DNA from: CAIYTF01 sp963664845
GTDB lineage: Bacteria > Bacteroidota > Ignavibacteria > Ignavibacteriales > Ignavibacteriaceae
Direction: 5' to 3'
DNA length: 64,000 nucleotides
Assembly: GCA_963664845.1 (NCBI GenBank)
Contig: OY761615.1
Coordinates: forward strand, 2,604,001-2,668,000
Made by a program: the position numbers and the translations under genes. The notes under the pieces were generated by a model. The model did not search any database. It was not told where the DNA came from and saw only the letters and a list, made by a program, of their open reading frames with translations. Below, one piece after another: positions 18,579 to 28,250 of the stretch (its first letter is position 1; each line of letters begins with the position of its first letter).

Positions 18579-19391
18579 TCAGTTTAGTGAAGCCGAAAGA
18601 TAACCGACCACCTGAGCGGTGTCTCCGGTAACATCTCCCGAATCACTTCTGTGTAAAATAGCGGTATTGGGTTTATATATTTTTTCAATGACCCGCATGG
18701 CAGCAATAATGCCACCGCCACCGCATGCTTCACAGGTTCCCCGCTGCAACTCATCATAAAGCGCGGCGTGCGAAAACGATTGTAAATGCGAGGCAACACG
18801 CGAGTCCAGTTTATCCGCTACCGTTTTTTTATGGTAGTGAGACAGGTCAGAGCTGACGACAAGCGCGGTATCGGCATCCATTACCAGAGCAAGTTTTTCC
18901 GCCAATTCATCAATGATGTATTCGTCCTGAGCACCCATAACCACGGGCACAAAGGAGAAAGGGCCAAGTGCATACTGCAGGAAAGGAAGCTGCACCTCTA
19001 CGCCATGCTCTTTGCGATGGCCCTGTTCACCGAAGAAGATGAATTTGCTTTCCTCACCAAGCAACTTTGCTTTTTGTTTGTCTATGGCAACATCACCAAG
19101 CGGCGTTGCATAGGCACTGCCGGGATAGACCGAGACTCCGCGAAAATATTCTTGATGGCTTGGGGAAACGACAATAACTGTTTTAAATTGTTCCCGCTGC
19201 AGCCGTGCGAACAAATGTGACGCAGTGAGTCCTGAATATATATAGCCTGCATGAGGAGAAATAAAAATATTTGCGTTAAGTGATGTGGTGTCAGGAACCT
19301 CCGCAAAGAGGTTTGCGATCTCTGAACAGAGCTTTCGTTCAGAACCCGAATAGAACATTCCGGCTACAGCCGGGTCTCTAACGTCTTTCAC
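18579..19391 (-). CDS. amrB: MEMO-family protein (AmmeMemoRadiSam system protein B)
   Basis: 270-residue protein of the MEMO1 family, related to class III extradiol dioxygenases. The opening VRDPAVAGMFYSG is the family hallmark. Metal-site histidines appear in SPHAGYIYSG (His47), GHRKEHGVEVQLPFL and SSDLSHYH. In bacteria MEMO, AMMECR1 and a radical SAM enzyme usually form one cassette whose reaction is not fully established. Here the gene overlaps the AMMECR1 gene by 14 bases, showing tight coupling, but no radical SAM partner lies next to it. Confidence 0.92.
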   Translation of the reverse strand: MKDVRDPAVAGMFYSGSERKLCSEIANLFAEVPDTTSLNANIFISPHAGYIYSGLTASHLFARLQREQFKTVIVVSPSHQEYFRGVSVYPGSAYATPLGDVAIDKQKAKLLGEESKFIFFGEQGHRKEHGVEVQLPFLQYALGPFSFVPVVMGAQDEYIIDELAEKLALVMDADTALVVSSDLSHYHKKTVADKLDSRVASHLQSFSHAALYDELQRGTCEACGGGGIIAAMRVIEKIYKPNTAILHRSDSGDVTGDTAQVVGYLSASLN

Positions 19392-19956
19392 CGGTAAGGT
19401 TCCTATGGATTTGCTCGCTAAACACTTCCGCAGTGAAGGTTAATATATTCAGTTGCCGCTTCATCCATGCATTTGATGGCAAATTAGCCTTGTTGCACAA
19501 TGCCGAAAGAAATTCCGTCGTGTTCATTTTGTGCTCAACGGCAACCTGTGGTAAAAGCACGCCCCGTCCCTCGGGGTCTTCAAGAAGGAGACCATGCGTT
19601 CCAATAATAATATCATTATAATCAACAAGTTGCTCGAGTGGGGAAAGGACTGATATCTCGATACGGATTTGCGGCACCTCAGCCTCCTGGAGCGGCATAA
19701 ACCGGGGGTCTTCCGACGCGGCTAATCTGGCCACCTCGCATACCGTGTTGAACAGTGGTTCTTCCGAAGACATATACCCGATACAACCACGAAGTTCATT
19801 TTCTATGGTCAGGGTAACAAAAGCACCGCAGGGTGCAGTAAGATTGGGATACATTTGAAAATTCACGACCGGGGATGGATTTCCGCTGAATAGTGTTTGA
19901 ATCGACTCCCGCGCACAAAGCAACAGAACGCCTTTATCCTGGCTTGTTAATTGCAT
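19378..19956 (-). CDS. amrA: AMMECR1-domain protein (AmmeMemoRadiSam system protein A)
   Basis: 192 residues covering one AMMECR1 domain with the invariant hexapeptide motif RGCIGY and the companion EDPRF/IEISVLSP strands. The domain is conserved from archaea to humans, and its biochemical role is unresolved. The last 14 bases overlap the start of the MEMO gene, and it follows the DUF4905-like gene by 12 bases, so four genes in a row appear co-transcribed. Confidence 0.92.
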   Translation of the reverse strand: MQLTSQDKGVLLLCARESIQTLFSGNPSPVVNFQMYPNLTAPCGAFVTLTIENELRGCIGYMSSEEPLFNTVCEVARLAASEDPRFMPLQEAEVPQIRIEISVLSPLEQLVDYNDIIIGTHGLLLEDPEGRGVLLPQVAVEHKMNTTEFLSALCNKANLPSNAWMKRQLNILTFTAEVFSEQIHRNLTGERR

Positions 19957-19968
19957 ACTTCTCTCGGC

Positions 19969-20778
19969 TTACATTACCAACGAAAAAACAAGAACTTCTT
20001 CTTTATTTTTGATGACCACAAGATGCTTGTCATAAATAAAGAACGAATCAAACAGAACTGTTTTCTGATTTTCATTAAGTGGTTGGTTAAATATAACTTT
20101 TTTTGATGGAATATCAATTGCCTTGAGACACTGGTTATAAGGCCCGCCGGCAGGACCGTCTTGCAAAGTTACCAACAAAACATCATTCAAGAATAGGGAT
20201 TCAACTGCCAATTGACCGGTTTTCATGTGCTGTCTGAGAGTTTCTTCCCTTTCCGGCGCCAAAGCAGACTGCACGGGAAACACATATTTGGAATAATCAA
20301 CTCTGGCAAGCACTTCTTCACGCCGCGATTTAAGCGTTTCCGCATCGAAAGTCAGCTCTTCGGTCAGATGGCCGGTTTCCGCACTGATTGCATAATATTT
20401 GGAAGACTCGAACTGTTGCTGGATGCCGACAATAGTCCCGGCATCCATAAATGAAAACACATACTCCGGATGCTCCCAGAGAAGAGCATTTTTCCGGACA
20501 GAATAGGCGGATATCCCCTGATGCCAAGGCATATCGGGCTTTTTGTAACCGTGAAAATATATGGTATCGCCGTTAAACGATTCGACGCCAACCCAGAACT
20601 TCTCCCGGAGCTGCAGATCGGCAATAACCTTCCTGCCTGTCGCAAGATCAAACACCTGAAAAAACACTTCCCGTGTTTTCAAATCCCGTTCTTCAACAAG
20701 AAGAAGTGATTCGTTGTTGAGCAAAATTCTCCAAATGCTTCGTCCCTTGGAATGCCTGAATTGTTTTTTGATTTTCAT
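19969..20778 (-). CDS. DUF4905-like beta-propeller-type protein
   Basis: 269 residues without signal peptide. It is made of repeated short beta-strand motifs resembling a PQQ/WD-type propeller (LLVEERDLKTREVFFQVF, TGRKVIADL, YAISAETGHL, KAIDIPSKKVIFN). The opening RHSKGRSIWRILLNNESLL matches my recollection of DUF4905, a Bacteroidota family of unknown function. It heads the minus-strand run that continues into AMMECR1, MEMO and DUF2520. No enzymatic motif is visible. Confidence 0.7.
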   Translation of the reverse strand: MKIKKQFRHSKGRSIWRILLNNESLLLVEERDLKTREVFFQVFDLATGRKVIADLQLREKFWVGVESFNGDTIYFHGYKKPDMPWHQGISAYSVRKNALLWEHPEYVFSFMDAGTIVGIQQQFESSKYYAISAETGHLTEELTFDAETLKSRREEVLARVDYSKYVFPVQSALAPEREETLRQHMKTGQLAVESLFLNDVLLVTLQDGPAGGPYNQCLKAIDIPSKKVIFNQPLNENQKTVLFDSFFIYDKHLVVIKNKEEVLVFSLVM

Positions 20779-20845
20779 TTGATTTTATAGACTTACTTTA
20801 AAATTACTTATTAACCTATGTTATGTAAAACCAGAAATTGAATAA

Positions 20846-20971
20846 CCACGACTTACAAGTCGTGGGATAGATGTACCTTCTGAATATTGGCTTTAGCCAC
20901 TGACAGAGCTAAGATTTGAGGTTAAAACCGAATTCAGCGAGTGCGAATGATCCACGAGCTGAAGCTCGTGG
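20846..20971. repeat. REP-like pair of hairpins around a central stem-loop
   Basis: CCACGACTT-AC-AAGTCGTGG (20846-20865), TGGCT-TT-AGCCA (20888-20899) and CCACGAGCT-GA-AGCTCGTGG (20952-20971) sit in the 370-base gap between the FAD oxidase stop and the DUF4905-like start. Such CCACG...CGTGG palindromes are typical of REP-type elements mobilised by IS200/IS605-like (TnpA-REP) transposases. The rest of 20779-21148 shows no gene. Confidence 0.7.
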
Positions 20972-21148
20972 CAAGTCAATTAGAACCGTTGCGTAACATG
21001 ACTTATTAAATATAGCGAACTTCTTCAGTGCAGAAAAACACTAAGCAGAGCCAGGGCTCAACCTACCTGTGGATATTTTCATAATTAACCTGTTCTGTCA
21101 GGGACACGAAAATCGAAACTGCAAACTCCGACATGGTGATATTTCTGC

Positions 21149-22627
21149 CTACAGAAAATCCGATTCATAAAAAATATTTCCCCGATTCAGAATGAGGTTG
21201 GGGTCGAATACTTTTTTTATTGCGGCCATACCTTTAATCGCCTGTTCCGTATACATCAATCTTAAATAATCCCGTTTGAATTTTCCTATACCGTGTTCTG
21301 CGGAGACGGTTCCGCAAAGCGCAACTGCCTTTTTGCATATCTCCAGATAGAGCTGTTTTCCTGTTTCAAATTCCTTTTCATCCCGGGGCAACATATTCAA
21401 ATGCGGATGTGAATTGCCGAAATGACCATAGAGCACATACGGTAAACCGGAGGCAGTGACTGTTTCCTTGCAAAACCGGTAAAATTCAGCGAATGATTCA
21501 TCGGGTACTGCAGCATCCGTTCCCAGCTTTCTGAAACCATTTCGTGTTATATACTCATTGACCAAATATGATATGGCATGTCTGAATTCCAGAATCTCCG
21601 CCAAGTCTGCCTCATCAAAGGCAAACCATAATGCTTCTTCCATACCACTGTGAACCGCGATCAGATCCTGCCATTGTTTCAGAAGTTCATCTTCCTGACC
21701 GGCCGTGTAATCCTGTTCAATCCACACTGCGCCTTTTGCTTCCGATGGAATGCGTGGATATTTTTCGGAAATAAATCTCAGCGAATTTCCGTCAAAAAAC
21801 TCGATAGAGCGCGGCAATGTTGCCGGAGTTCCCGTTCTGCTGTCAGTTTTTATCTTCTTAAGTGCCTCGCAAAACGCAAATGCGGAGTCTTCTGTTTGAA
21901 AAAAAATAACAGCGGAGAGAAGTTTTTCAGGCAACGGCAACACACGTAAAGTTGCTTTAGTGATCACCCCAAGTGTCCCTTCTGAGCCAATGAACAGATC
22001 GATGGCATCCATATCCGGTTTAATGTAATAGCCCGCAGCATTCTTCACTGCAGGCATAGCTATGTCCGGCAGTTCAACAGTATATACTTTCCCTGAAACC
22101 GCACGAAGTTGTAAGAATAAACCGTTTGCGAAAAGTTCACCGCGCCTGAGACGCAGTAACTCTCCATCCGGCAGAACAAGTTCCAGTGCTTCCACAAATT
22201 GGCGTGTGGCTCCAAAGCCATAGGTTCTTGCACCGGAAGCATTCGTGGCAATGGTCGCACCGATGAAGCAATTTTTTTCTGTAGGGTCGGGCGGATAAAA
22301 CTTTCCCTGTTTCAACAATGCGGCTATCAGATCGGCCAGCAACAAACCCGGCTCAACTGTTACACTGTTGGATTCCGCTCCAATTGAAATAACAACATTG
22401 AGTTTATCCAGCGCCAGCACGGCACCCCCCTCGGGCACTCTTCCGCCTGTGAGTCCGGTGCCATTTCCCGAGACTGTTACCATGGTTCCCATGTTCTGTG
22501 CATCCTGCAGCAGAGCAGCAATTTCATTAACTGATTCAGGCAAATACACTGCATCGCAATGGCCGGAATAGTTGGAGGCATCGCGAAGATATGATTCAAA
22601 TGTTGAAGCGTCGGTCTTACGTATCAT
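21149..22627 (-). CDS. FAD-linked oxidase, GlcD / D-lactate dehydrogenase type
   Basis: Flavoprotein that probably oxidises a 2-hydroxy acid such as glycolate or D-lactate. The FAD-binding type 4 domain (about 30-210) has the PP-loop TVSGNGTGLTGGRVPEGG and GATIATNASGARTYGFG. The C-terminal FAD-oxidase domain shows DLFIGSEGTLGVIT, YGHFGNSHPHLN and SAEHGIGKFKR. The start is the ATG at 22627: the frame continues upstream to 22804, but the extra 59 residues are unlike the family. This gives 492 residues, close to the usual GlcD length. No GlcE/GlcF partner is adjacent. Confidence 0.9.
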   Translation of the reverse strand: MIRKTDASTFESYLRDASNYSGHCDAVYLPESVNEIAALLQDAQNMGTMVTVSGNGTGLTGGRVPEGGAVLALDKLNVVISIGAESNSVTVEPGLLLADLIAALLKQGKFYPPDPTEKNCFIGATIATNASGARTYGFGATRQFVEALELVLPDGELLRLRRGELFANGLFLQLRAVSGKVYTVELPDIAMPAVKNAAGYYIKPDMDAIDLFIGSEGTLGVITKATLRVLPLPEKLLSAVIFFQTEDSAFAFCEALKKIKTDSRTGTPATLPRSIEFFDGNSLRFISEKYPRIPSEAKGAVWIEQDYTAGQEDELLKQWQDLIAVHSGMEEALWFAFDEADLAEILEFRHAISYLVNEYITRNGFRKLGTDAAVPDESFAEFYRFCKETVTASGLPYVLYGHFGNSHPHLNMLPRDEKEFETGKQLYLEICKKAVALCGTVSAEHGIGKFKRDYLRLMYTEQAIKGMAAIKKVFDPNLILNRGNIFYESDFL

Positions 22628-22861
22628 GTATTCTGCATATCGGAATAAATATTCTGCACAAATGTAGTGTTTATCAGCCAGTATCCCAATATTCGCTCTT
22701 ATTACACAGTATGTCCGGCATATTTTAACCATTTTTTCAATAAAAATTACCATGCGTTTCCAGCGCAAAAATGTTTGACAAAATGCGTATCTTATGAAAG
22801 TCAATGTGAATCATCTCATATAATCAGGAAACATTTTGCCAACAATTCGTGTCTAGACACT

Positions 22862-23101
22862 ATGAGTTACCGCGAACAAAAGAAACTGCTTGCAGAAGTA
22901 AAAGCGTTTGAAAACAAGATGCTCCCTTCGGACAGGGATGCACTTAAGCTTTTTCTTAAACGGGAAAAAGATGAAGATGAATTTGATACCCTGTCAATGG
23001 CAAGGCTCAGAACATTACATGAAAAATATTATAAACCACGGCCCAAGCCGGATTTGAGTAAATTTTTTAAACCGGCAGTGAAGGAAGATAATGAACAATA
23101 A
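22862..23101 (+). CDS. Small charged protein of unknown function
   Basis: 79 residues from the ATG at 22862; the open frame extends upstream to 22667, but the extra part looks like untranslated DNA. The product is highly charged and helical (EVKAFENKMLPSDRDALKLF), with a lysine/proline-rich tail, and has no membrane span. It precedes the GT9 gene by 57 bases on the same strand. I do not recognise a family. Confidence 0.55.
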   Translation: MSYREQKKLLAEVKAFENKMLPSDRDALKLFLKREKDEDEFDTLSMARLRTLHEKYYKPRPKPDLSKFFKPAVKEDNEQ

Positions 23102-23158
23102 CACGACTGTTATTTCCACTATGGAACAATTGGGGAGCTTAGGAAGTCTGCAACAGCA

Positions 23159-24235
23159 ATGAAAATTTTAGTGCTTGCCCTATCCGGTATTGGAGATGCG
23201 TTAATGTTTACGCCGGCATTGGAAGAAGTAAAAAAACGCTTCCCCGATGCCGAAATAGATGCTCTTGTGATGTTCAAAGGGGTTGAGGATATCTATAAAC
23301 GGCTTCCTCATTTCAGCAAGGTAATGTATTTTAATTTTCTTGGGGAAGGCGTATTTAAGTCAATTCGCTTCATTATGAAACTCAGCAGAAGCTATGAATA
23401 TTCCGTTAATGTCTATCCTGCAAATCGTAAAGAATATAACATCATACAGTTTTTCCTCGGCGCAAGGTTCAGAGCCGGTGTCCGGTATCTGCGGAAGGAT
23501 ACAAAGAACTTAGGCTTCCTGAACACCTCGCGGATTACCGAGAATGACAAACTTCATAACGTCGAAGAGAATATTCTGCAGATGGAAAAATTGCTCGGCT
23601 TTACCGCCGAAGGAAAGCCACCGTTGTGCTTTCCCCTGAGTGCCGTTGATATATCCGTAGCTGATACGTTCATCGAAAAATATGATCTGCAAAATGCATC
23701 GCCTGTTATTGGTTTTCATCCTGGTTGTGCAACGATGAAAAACCATATCATGAGAAGATGGGAACCGGAAAAATTTGCTGCTTTGGGGAAAAAGATGATC
23801 GAAGAGCAAAACGCCACCATCCTTCTGTTCGGCGGTCCGGAAGAACTGGAACTGAAAAAGCAAATCCACAATGAGATCAATTCAGCACAGTGCATCCTGA
23901 CGGAACTGGACAACCTCGGGCAATCGGCCGCACTTATTGAACGCTGTAATGTATTCGTCACCAACGATTCCAGCCTGATGCACGTGGCCTCTGCCATGCA
24001 GAGAAAAACAGTCGCGATAATTGGCCCTACAAACCTGGCATACATTCATCCCTGGCAAACTGACTATAAGATTGTATCGCTCAATCTTGAATGCGCCCCC
24101 TGTTTCTTTTACTCTCCGAAGCCATTAAGCTGCTCAAGAACCGACTTGCAGTATAAATGCATCAAATTGCTTGATGTTGATCTGGTTTATCGGGCGGTTT
24201 GTGAGTATTTGATCAAAACTGATGTTCCCGCGTAA
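23159..24235 (+). CDS. Glycosyltransferase family 9 (heptosyltransferase-like)
   Basis: Transfers a sugar from a nucleotide donor, in known members heptose onto lipopolysaccharide core, at the inner face of the cytoplasmic membrane. The N-terminal domain begins MKILVLALSGIGDALMFTPAL. The C-terminal nucleotide-binding domain shows IGFHPGC, LLFGGPEE, VTNDSSLMHVASAM and AIIGPTN, the classic GT9 donor-site pattern. A cysteine-rich stretch follows (ECAPCFFYSPKPLSC). Length is 358 residues. It follows the small 79-residue gene; no other LPS genes are near. Confidence 0.9.
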   Translation: MKILVLALSGIGDALMFTPALEEVKKRFPDAEIDALVMFKGVEDIYKRLPHFSKVMYFNFLGEGVFKSIRFIMKLSRSYEYSVNVYPANRKEYNIIQFFLGARFRAGVRYLRKDTKNLGFLNTSRITENDKLHNVEENILQMEKLLGFTAEGKPPLCFPLSAVDISVADTFIEKYDLQNASPVIGFHPGCATMKNHIMRRWEPEKFAALGKKMIEEQNATILLFGGPEELELKKQIHNEINSAQCILTELDNLGQSAALIERCNVFVTNDSSLMHVASAMQRKTVAIIGPTNLAYIHPWQTDYKIVSLNLECAPCFFYSPKPLSCSRTDLQYKCIKLLDVDLVYRAVCEYLIKTDVPA

Positions 24236-24403
24236 TCCCCCAGGGCCCTGATCGGGGCGTGATCCCTTTTCTTCTTTTATGACAGCAGTTGTTATTTAGG
24301 GCAATGACTATATTTATACCTGAGACTATGAGGCGCATATTGCTCCCCCAATCCAAAAAAATTGCTATTTTACCGCATTAAATTTTGGAAAACCCGCACG
24401 CTC

Positions 24404-25414
24404 ATGATTAATGTTACTCAACTGGCAGAACTGCTCAAAAAACACGATAATTACATCCTCACCACACACGTGAACCCAGATGCTGATGCAATTGGCTCTG
24501 TCGTCGCGCTTCAACGCGCCCTGGTCGAAAACAGAAAAACCGTCCGGATCATCAATTGCAGTGAAACGCCCCGCTATTTGCAATTTTTGGACGGAGATCA
24601 GGTAGTGGAGCACTATAACCCTGACCTGCACGATGAAGCAATCCGGAATGCCGGGGCCTTTATTGCCTTGGATTTCAACCGTGTTGACCGTATGATAAAG
24701 ATGGCTCATTTGTTTAAAGACATTAAGGGTGTAAAAATCTGCATAGACCATCATCAGGGACCTGAAGAAGTGTTCGACTACGTGTTTTCAGACACGCTTT
24801 CGTGCGCTACGGGACATATCTTGTTCGATTTCATCAAGCATTCCGGATTTGCGAAGCTCTCATACCGCTTAGCGGAACCCATATATGCGGCAATTATGAC
24901 TGATACCGGTTCGTTCTGTTTCGACCGGACGACCGCCGATGTGTTCAGAATTGCAGCAGAACTGGTGGAAGCCGGCGTGGTCCCCATGGAAATTTTCACA
25001 AAAATTTACTCGAATAACACTGCCGGAAAGCTTCTTTTACTGGGCACTGCGCTGGAAAGCATTCAATACCGCGGTCAGGACAAGCAAGTAGGGGTAATGA
25101 CGGTCACGCAGGGAGCTCTCAAGAAAACAGGCACCAAAGAAGATGAAACCGATCAATTTGTCAACATGATAATGAGCGTTGGAACCGTCAAGATAGGGAT
25201 GAAATTTCTTGAACTGCCGCAGGGATTCAAGCTTAGTCTTCGCTCCAAGGGTTCAATCCCCATTCACGAATTTGCCTCTGCCTATGGCGGCGGCGGGCAT
25301 CGTAATGCATCAGGCATCCGTATCCGTGACAAGGTAATGGCAGACGTAAAAGAAGAGATGATCGCCGCCGCACTAACTTTTTTGGAAAAATGGGAAACCA
25401 ATCAACATGTATAA
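24404..25414 (+). CDS. DHH-family phosphoesterase, NrnA-like oligoribonuclease/pAp phosphatase
   Basis: Predicted to degrade nano-RNAs (and possibly pAp or c-di-nucleotides) in the cytoplasm. DHH domain motifs are clear: THVNPDADAIGS near 21-32, ALDFNRVDR, and DHH followed by QGP near 111. The DHHA1 domain ends with GGGGHRNASG near 300. The ATG at 24404 is chosen because it starts directly at the DHH domain; the frame upstream to 24362 adds nothing conserved. The gene overlaps the leucyl aminopeptidase by 8 bases. Confidence 0.9.
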   Translation: MINVTQLAELLKKHDNYILTTHVNPDADAIGSVVALQRALVENRKTVRIINCSETPRYLQFLDGDQVVEHYNPDLHDEAIRNAGAFIALDFNRVDRMIKMAHLFKDIKGVKICIDHHQGPEEVFDYVFSDTLSCATGHILFDFIKHSGFAKLSYRLAEPIYAAIMTDTGSFCFDRTTADVFRIAAELVEAGVVPMEIFTKIYSNNTAGKLLLLGTALESIQYRGQDKQVGVMTVTQGALKKTGTKEDETDQFVNMIMSVGTVKIGMKFLELPQGFKLSLRSKGSIPIHEFASAYGGGGHRNASGIRIRDKVMADVKEEMIAAALTFLEKWETNQHV

Positions 25415-26894
25415 GCTTAAACTCACAACGGAAAAAGTTCCGGCAAAAAACAGTAAAATTGCGGCAACGCTTGTTTTTTTTACCGATAGGGTAAAAGAAA
25501 AAACCTTTATCATCCGGATTAAAACAACATATGGTGTAACAATTCCTCTTGAGGTGCTGAAGAACATGAAGGCAAATGGTGCACCGGTAGTTTTTCATGC
25601 AGCATCTCAAAAGGCAGAATATCTTTTTGTCAAAAAAGTGACCGCAGATAAAGAATTTACCAAGGACTATTTCAGAAATTTCTTTGCGGGGTTCTTGAAA
25701 GCCGTTGCGGACATTAAAGCCGATACGCTTCATATCGAGCTACCCGCCTATTCCCTGTTCGATAAACACTTTGCATCCGCGATCGCATTATATCAATCCT
25801 GTGTTGAGGGCCTGCACTACGGCAACTATGATTTTGACAAGTACAAAAAGCGTGAGGATGCACCGCAAGCCCTTAATGTTTCTTTTGAGGCATCCAACAG
25901 GAAAGAACTGAAAGCCGCCATTGAAAAAGGCAACAAAGTCATGACGGCTGTAGCGTTTACCCGTGACTTGCAAAACGAGCCGGGAAACGTATTATACCCT
26001 CATACACTTGCCGAGCGCATTAAGAAACAATTTGCGGGAACCGGTGTCCGTGTTACCATCCTGAACGAAAAAGCCCTGAAGGCAAAGAAAATGGGCGGCA
26101 TTCTCGCGGTTGGCTCGGGCAGCATTCACCCGCCCCGATTGGTTGTATTGGAATATTCACCGCGTGGTGCGAAGAAGCACATTGCATTGGTTGGCAAAGG
26201 CGTCACTTTTGACAGCGGGGGCATTTCGCTTAAGCCGGCGTCAGATATGGGTGAGATGAAGGCGGATATGTCAGGTGCCGCAGTTGTTGCAGGCACACTG
26301 TTTGCCGCGGCGCAGTTGAAACTGCCTGTCCGCATAACCGGCGTTATTCCTTCAGCCGAGAATCTTCCTTCCGGAAGTTCATTTCGCCCCGGAGATATTG
26401 TAACCACGTCCTCCGGAAAAACAATTGAAGTTGACAACACAGACGCCGAAGGCCGGATCATTCTTGCCGATGCGCTGCACTTCGCGTCACAAAAAAAGCC
26501 GGATGCGATTATCGATCTGGCCACACTCACCGGCGCCTGCGTTGTTGCACTGGGAGAATTCGTGGCCGGTCTGTTCACCAAGAACGATACAATGGCAGAT
26601 CAGCTCACTGCATCCGGACAGGACACCTTTGAGCGTTTGTGGCGGCTGCCATTATGGGATGATTTCCATATGCTTAACAAGAGTGACGTTGCTGACGTGA
26701 AGAACATTGGCGGCAGATGGGGCGGAGCAATTAGCGCCGCGAAGTTTTTGGAGAACTGGGTGAATGAAGACATTCCCTGGACACACCTGGATATCGCGGG
26801 CCCCGCAATGGCGCACAAGTTCAGTTCATACTCACAGCCGTATATGACGGGGTTTGGGGTTAGGCTGCTGGTGGACTATTTAGAAAAAGTGTAG
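25407..26894 (+). CDS. pepA: Leucyl aminopeptidase, M17 family
   Basis: Cytosolic two-metal exopeptidase releasing N-terminal residues from peptides. The 495 residues have the M17 N-terminal macro-like domain and a complete catalytic domain with VGKGVTFDSGGISLKP and the signature NTDAEGRIILADAL, which carry the lysine, aspartate and glutamate metal ligands. The ATG lies inside the end of the DHH gene, so translation is likely coupled. A hairpin overlapping the stop codon may end the transcript. Confidence 0.95.
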   Translation: MYKLKLTTEKVPAKNSKIAATLVFFTDRVKEKTFIIRIKTTYGVTIPLEVLKNMKANGAPVVFHAASQKAEYLFVKKVTADKEFTKDYFRNFFAGFLKAVADIKADTLHIELPAYSLFDKHFASAIALYQSCVEGLHYGNYDFDKYKKREDAPQALNVSFEASNRKELKAAIEKGNKVMTAVAFTRDLQNEPGNVLYPHTLAERIKKQFAGTGVRVTILNEKALKAKKMGGILAVGSGSIHPPRLVVLEYSPRGAKKHIALVGKGVTFDSGGISLKPASDMGEMKADMSGAAVVAGTLFAAAQLKLPVRITGVIPSAENLPSGSSFRPGDIVTTSSGKTIEVDNTDAEGRIILADALHFASQKKPDAIIDLATLTGACVVALGEFVAGLFTKNDTMADQLTASGQDTFERLWRLPLWDDFHMLNKSDVADVKNIGGRWGGAISAAKFLENWVNEDIPWTHLDIAGPAMAHKFSSYSQPYMTGFGVRLLVDYLEKV

Positions 26895-26916
26895 CTGATT
26901 TCATTCGGCTACACTT
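26887..26916 (+). terminator. Hairpin over the pepA stop codon
   Basis: AAGTGTAGC (26887-26895) pairs with GCTACACTT (26908-26916), a 9-bp perfect stem that includes the stop codon. Only a short T-run (TTAATTAA) follows, so termination efficiency is uncertain. Confidence 0.5.
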
Positions 26917-26967
26917 AATTAATGGTTTCAGTCGATGTATTTCTTTTGAATTCCGGTTTTTATCAAA

Positions 26968-28236
26968 TTAGTTTTCGTTCAGGTAATATATCCCCCACTC
27001 ATCAAGATACCATAGATTTCCTTTGTTATCGGCAAATAGCGAGGAAACGAGCATAGGGAATTTTCGTAACAGCTTCATATTGCTGTCGTATTTCCACAAG
27101 AACCCGCCGCCAGACAGCCAAACGCGTCCATTAGAATCAACCGCAAACCCTTTTAATTCATTTCCGTCGGATAATACGTCGTATGATGTCCAGGTGCCCG
27201 CGGAATATTTCATTACTTTATTTGACCGGCCATAATAAGAATCGAAAGCCCACACATTGTTTTGATTATCTGTAATCAATTGCTGGCAGTAGCTGCCCGG
27301 GTAATGAGCGTCATACGAGATGCCTGACTCTTGATAAATTACTTTTGAACTTGTAAACGTCCAAATACGATTAAGCTTATCGATCTTTAGGCCTCTGGCA
27401 GAAGTGCTTGTCTTAAGATTCCATTTTTCGTCCTTATAGGCAAAGCAACCGGACCAACCCCAATAACTGCATATTCCCTGCAAACTGTCGTTGCTGTCAA
27501 ATTGGAGGCATGAATATGCGTAATCGTTGGTTGTGCCGTTTACTCCTTTCAGATAGTAGTTACCGACAACGCTGCTGCCATTGTAGGCCACGAGTTTCTC
27601 TGGTTCACTGTCATACTTTTGTTTATAGATCATCCAGATAGTATTTTTGCTGTCAACAGCAAGCGCAGAAATTGAAGGGGCGGGCAAATTAAATCCACTG
27701 GGCGAGGTAATCAGATAGTTGTTTACATAGCAGAACAAACCCCTGTTGCTGCCCATCCAAATCCGGCCTGTTTTATCCTCGATTATAGCAGACAAAGAAG
27801 TGCTGTTTGTTGAACTATTTTTATATACAGTACGGATAATGGGCGAAAAATTTAATTTGATTCTGGCTGTTGCCACATTATTCTCGGCATCACTGGAAGT
27901 AACCGAAATGGTATACTCTCCCTTTAGATAAGCCACATTCAATTTATAGGTGAATATATTCCCGGAATGCCCCATATACTCTACTCCAAGGGGGCTATCA
28001 GAAGGAGTTAAACTGAAGTTGATTGAGTTAATCTGGTTGATGTCTGCTATTCTGATTTTCAAAATAAGAGTGTCCTTAATGACTGTTACACCTTCGGGAG
28101 CAATGATATCTATTGATGGCGGATCAACATCCTTCCCTCCAATGTAACCGGTTGGGATACCATCATTTGTACACGACAGGAGCAGAACAGCAAGAGATAG
28201 GGCAAAAAACACTATAATGAATAATCGCATTTTCAT
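26968..28236 (-). CDS. Lipoprotein with Ig-like domain and two-component-regulator-type propeller
   Basis: 422 residues. The signal peptide ends in a lipobox (LLLSC, lipidated Cys22), so it is membrane-anchored in the envelope. An Ig-like beta sandwich follows (about 40-130). From about 140 on there is a series of repeats such as IIEDKTGRIWMGSNRGLFCY, LAVDSKNTIWMIY and AVDSNGRVWLSGGG, the pattern of two-component regulator propeller (Reg_prop) blades. It is 14 bases downstream of a beta-barrel gene on the same strand. Possibly a surface binding or sensing protein; no enzyme motif seen. Confidence 0.75.
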   Translation of the reverse strand: MKMRLFIIVFFALSLAVLLLSCTNDGIPTGYIGGKDVDPPSIDIIAPEGVTVIKDTLILKIRIADINQINSINFSLTPSDSPLGVEYMGHSGNIFTYKLNVAYLKGEYTISVTSSDAENNVATARIKLNFSPIIRTVYKNSSTNSTSLSAIIEDKTGRIWMGSNRGLFCYVNNYLITSPSGFNLPAPSISALAVDSKNTIWMIYKQKYDSEPEKLVAYNGSSVVGNYYLKGVNGTTNDYAYSCLQFDSNDSLQGICSYWGWSGCFAYKDEKWNLKTSTSARGLKIDKLNRIWTFTSSKVIYQESGISYDAHYPGSYCQQLITDNQNNVWAFDSYYGRSNKVMKYSAGTWTSYDVLSDGNELKGFAVDSNGRVWLSGGGFLWKYDSNMKLLRKFPMLVSSLFADNKGNLWYLDEWGIYYLNEN

Positions 28237-28250
28237 TGTGATCCCTTCCT

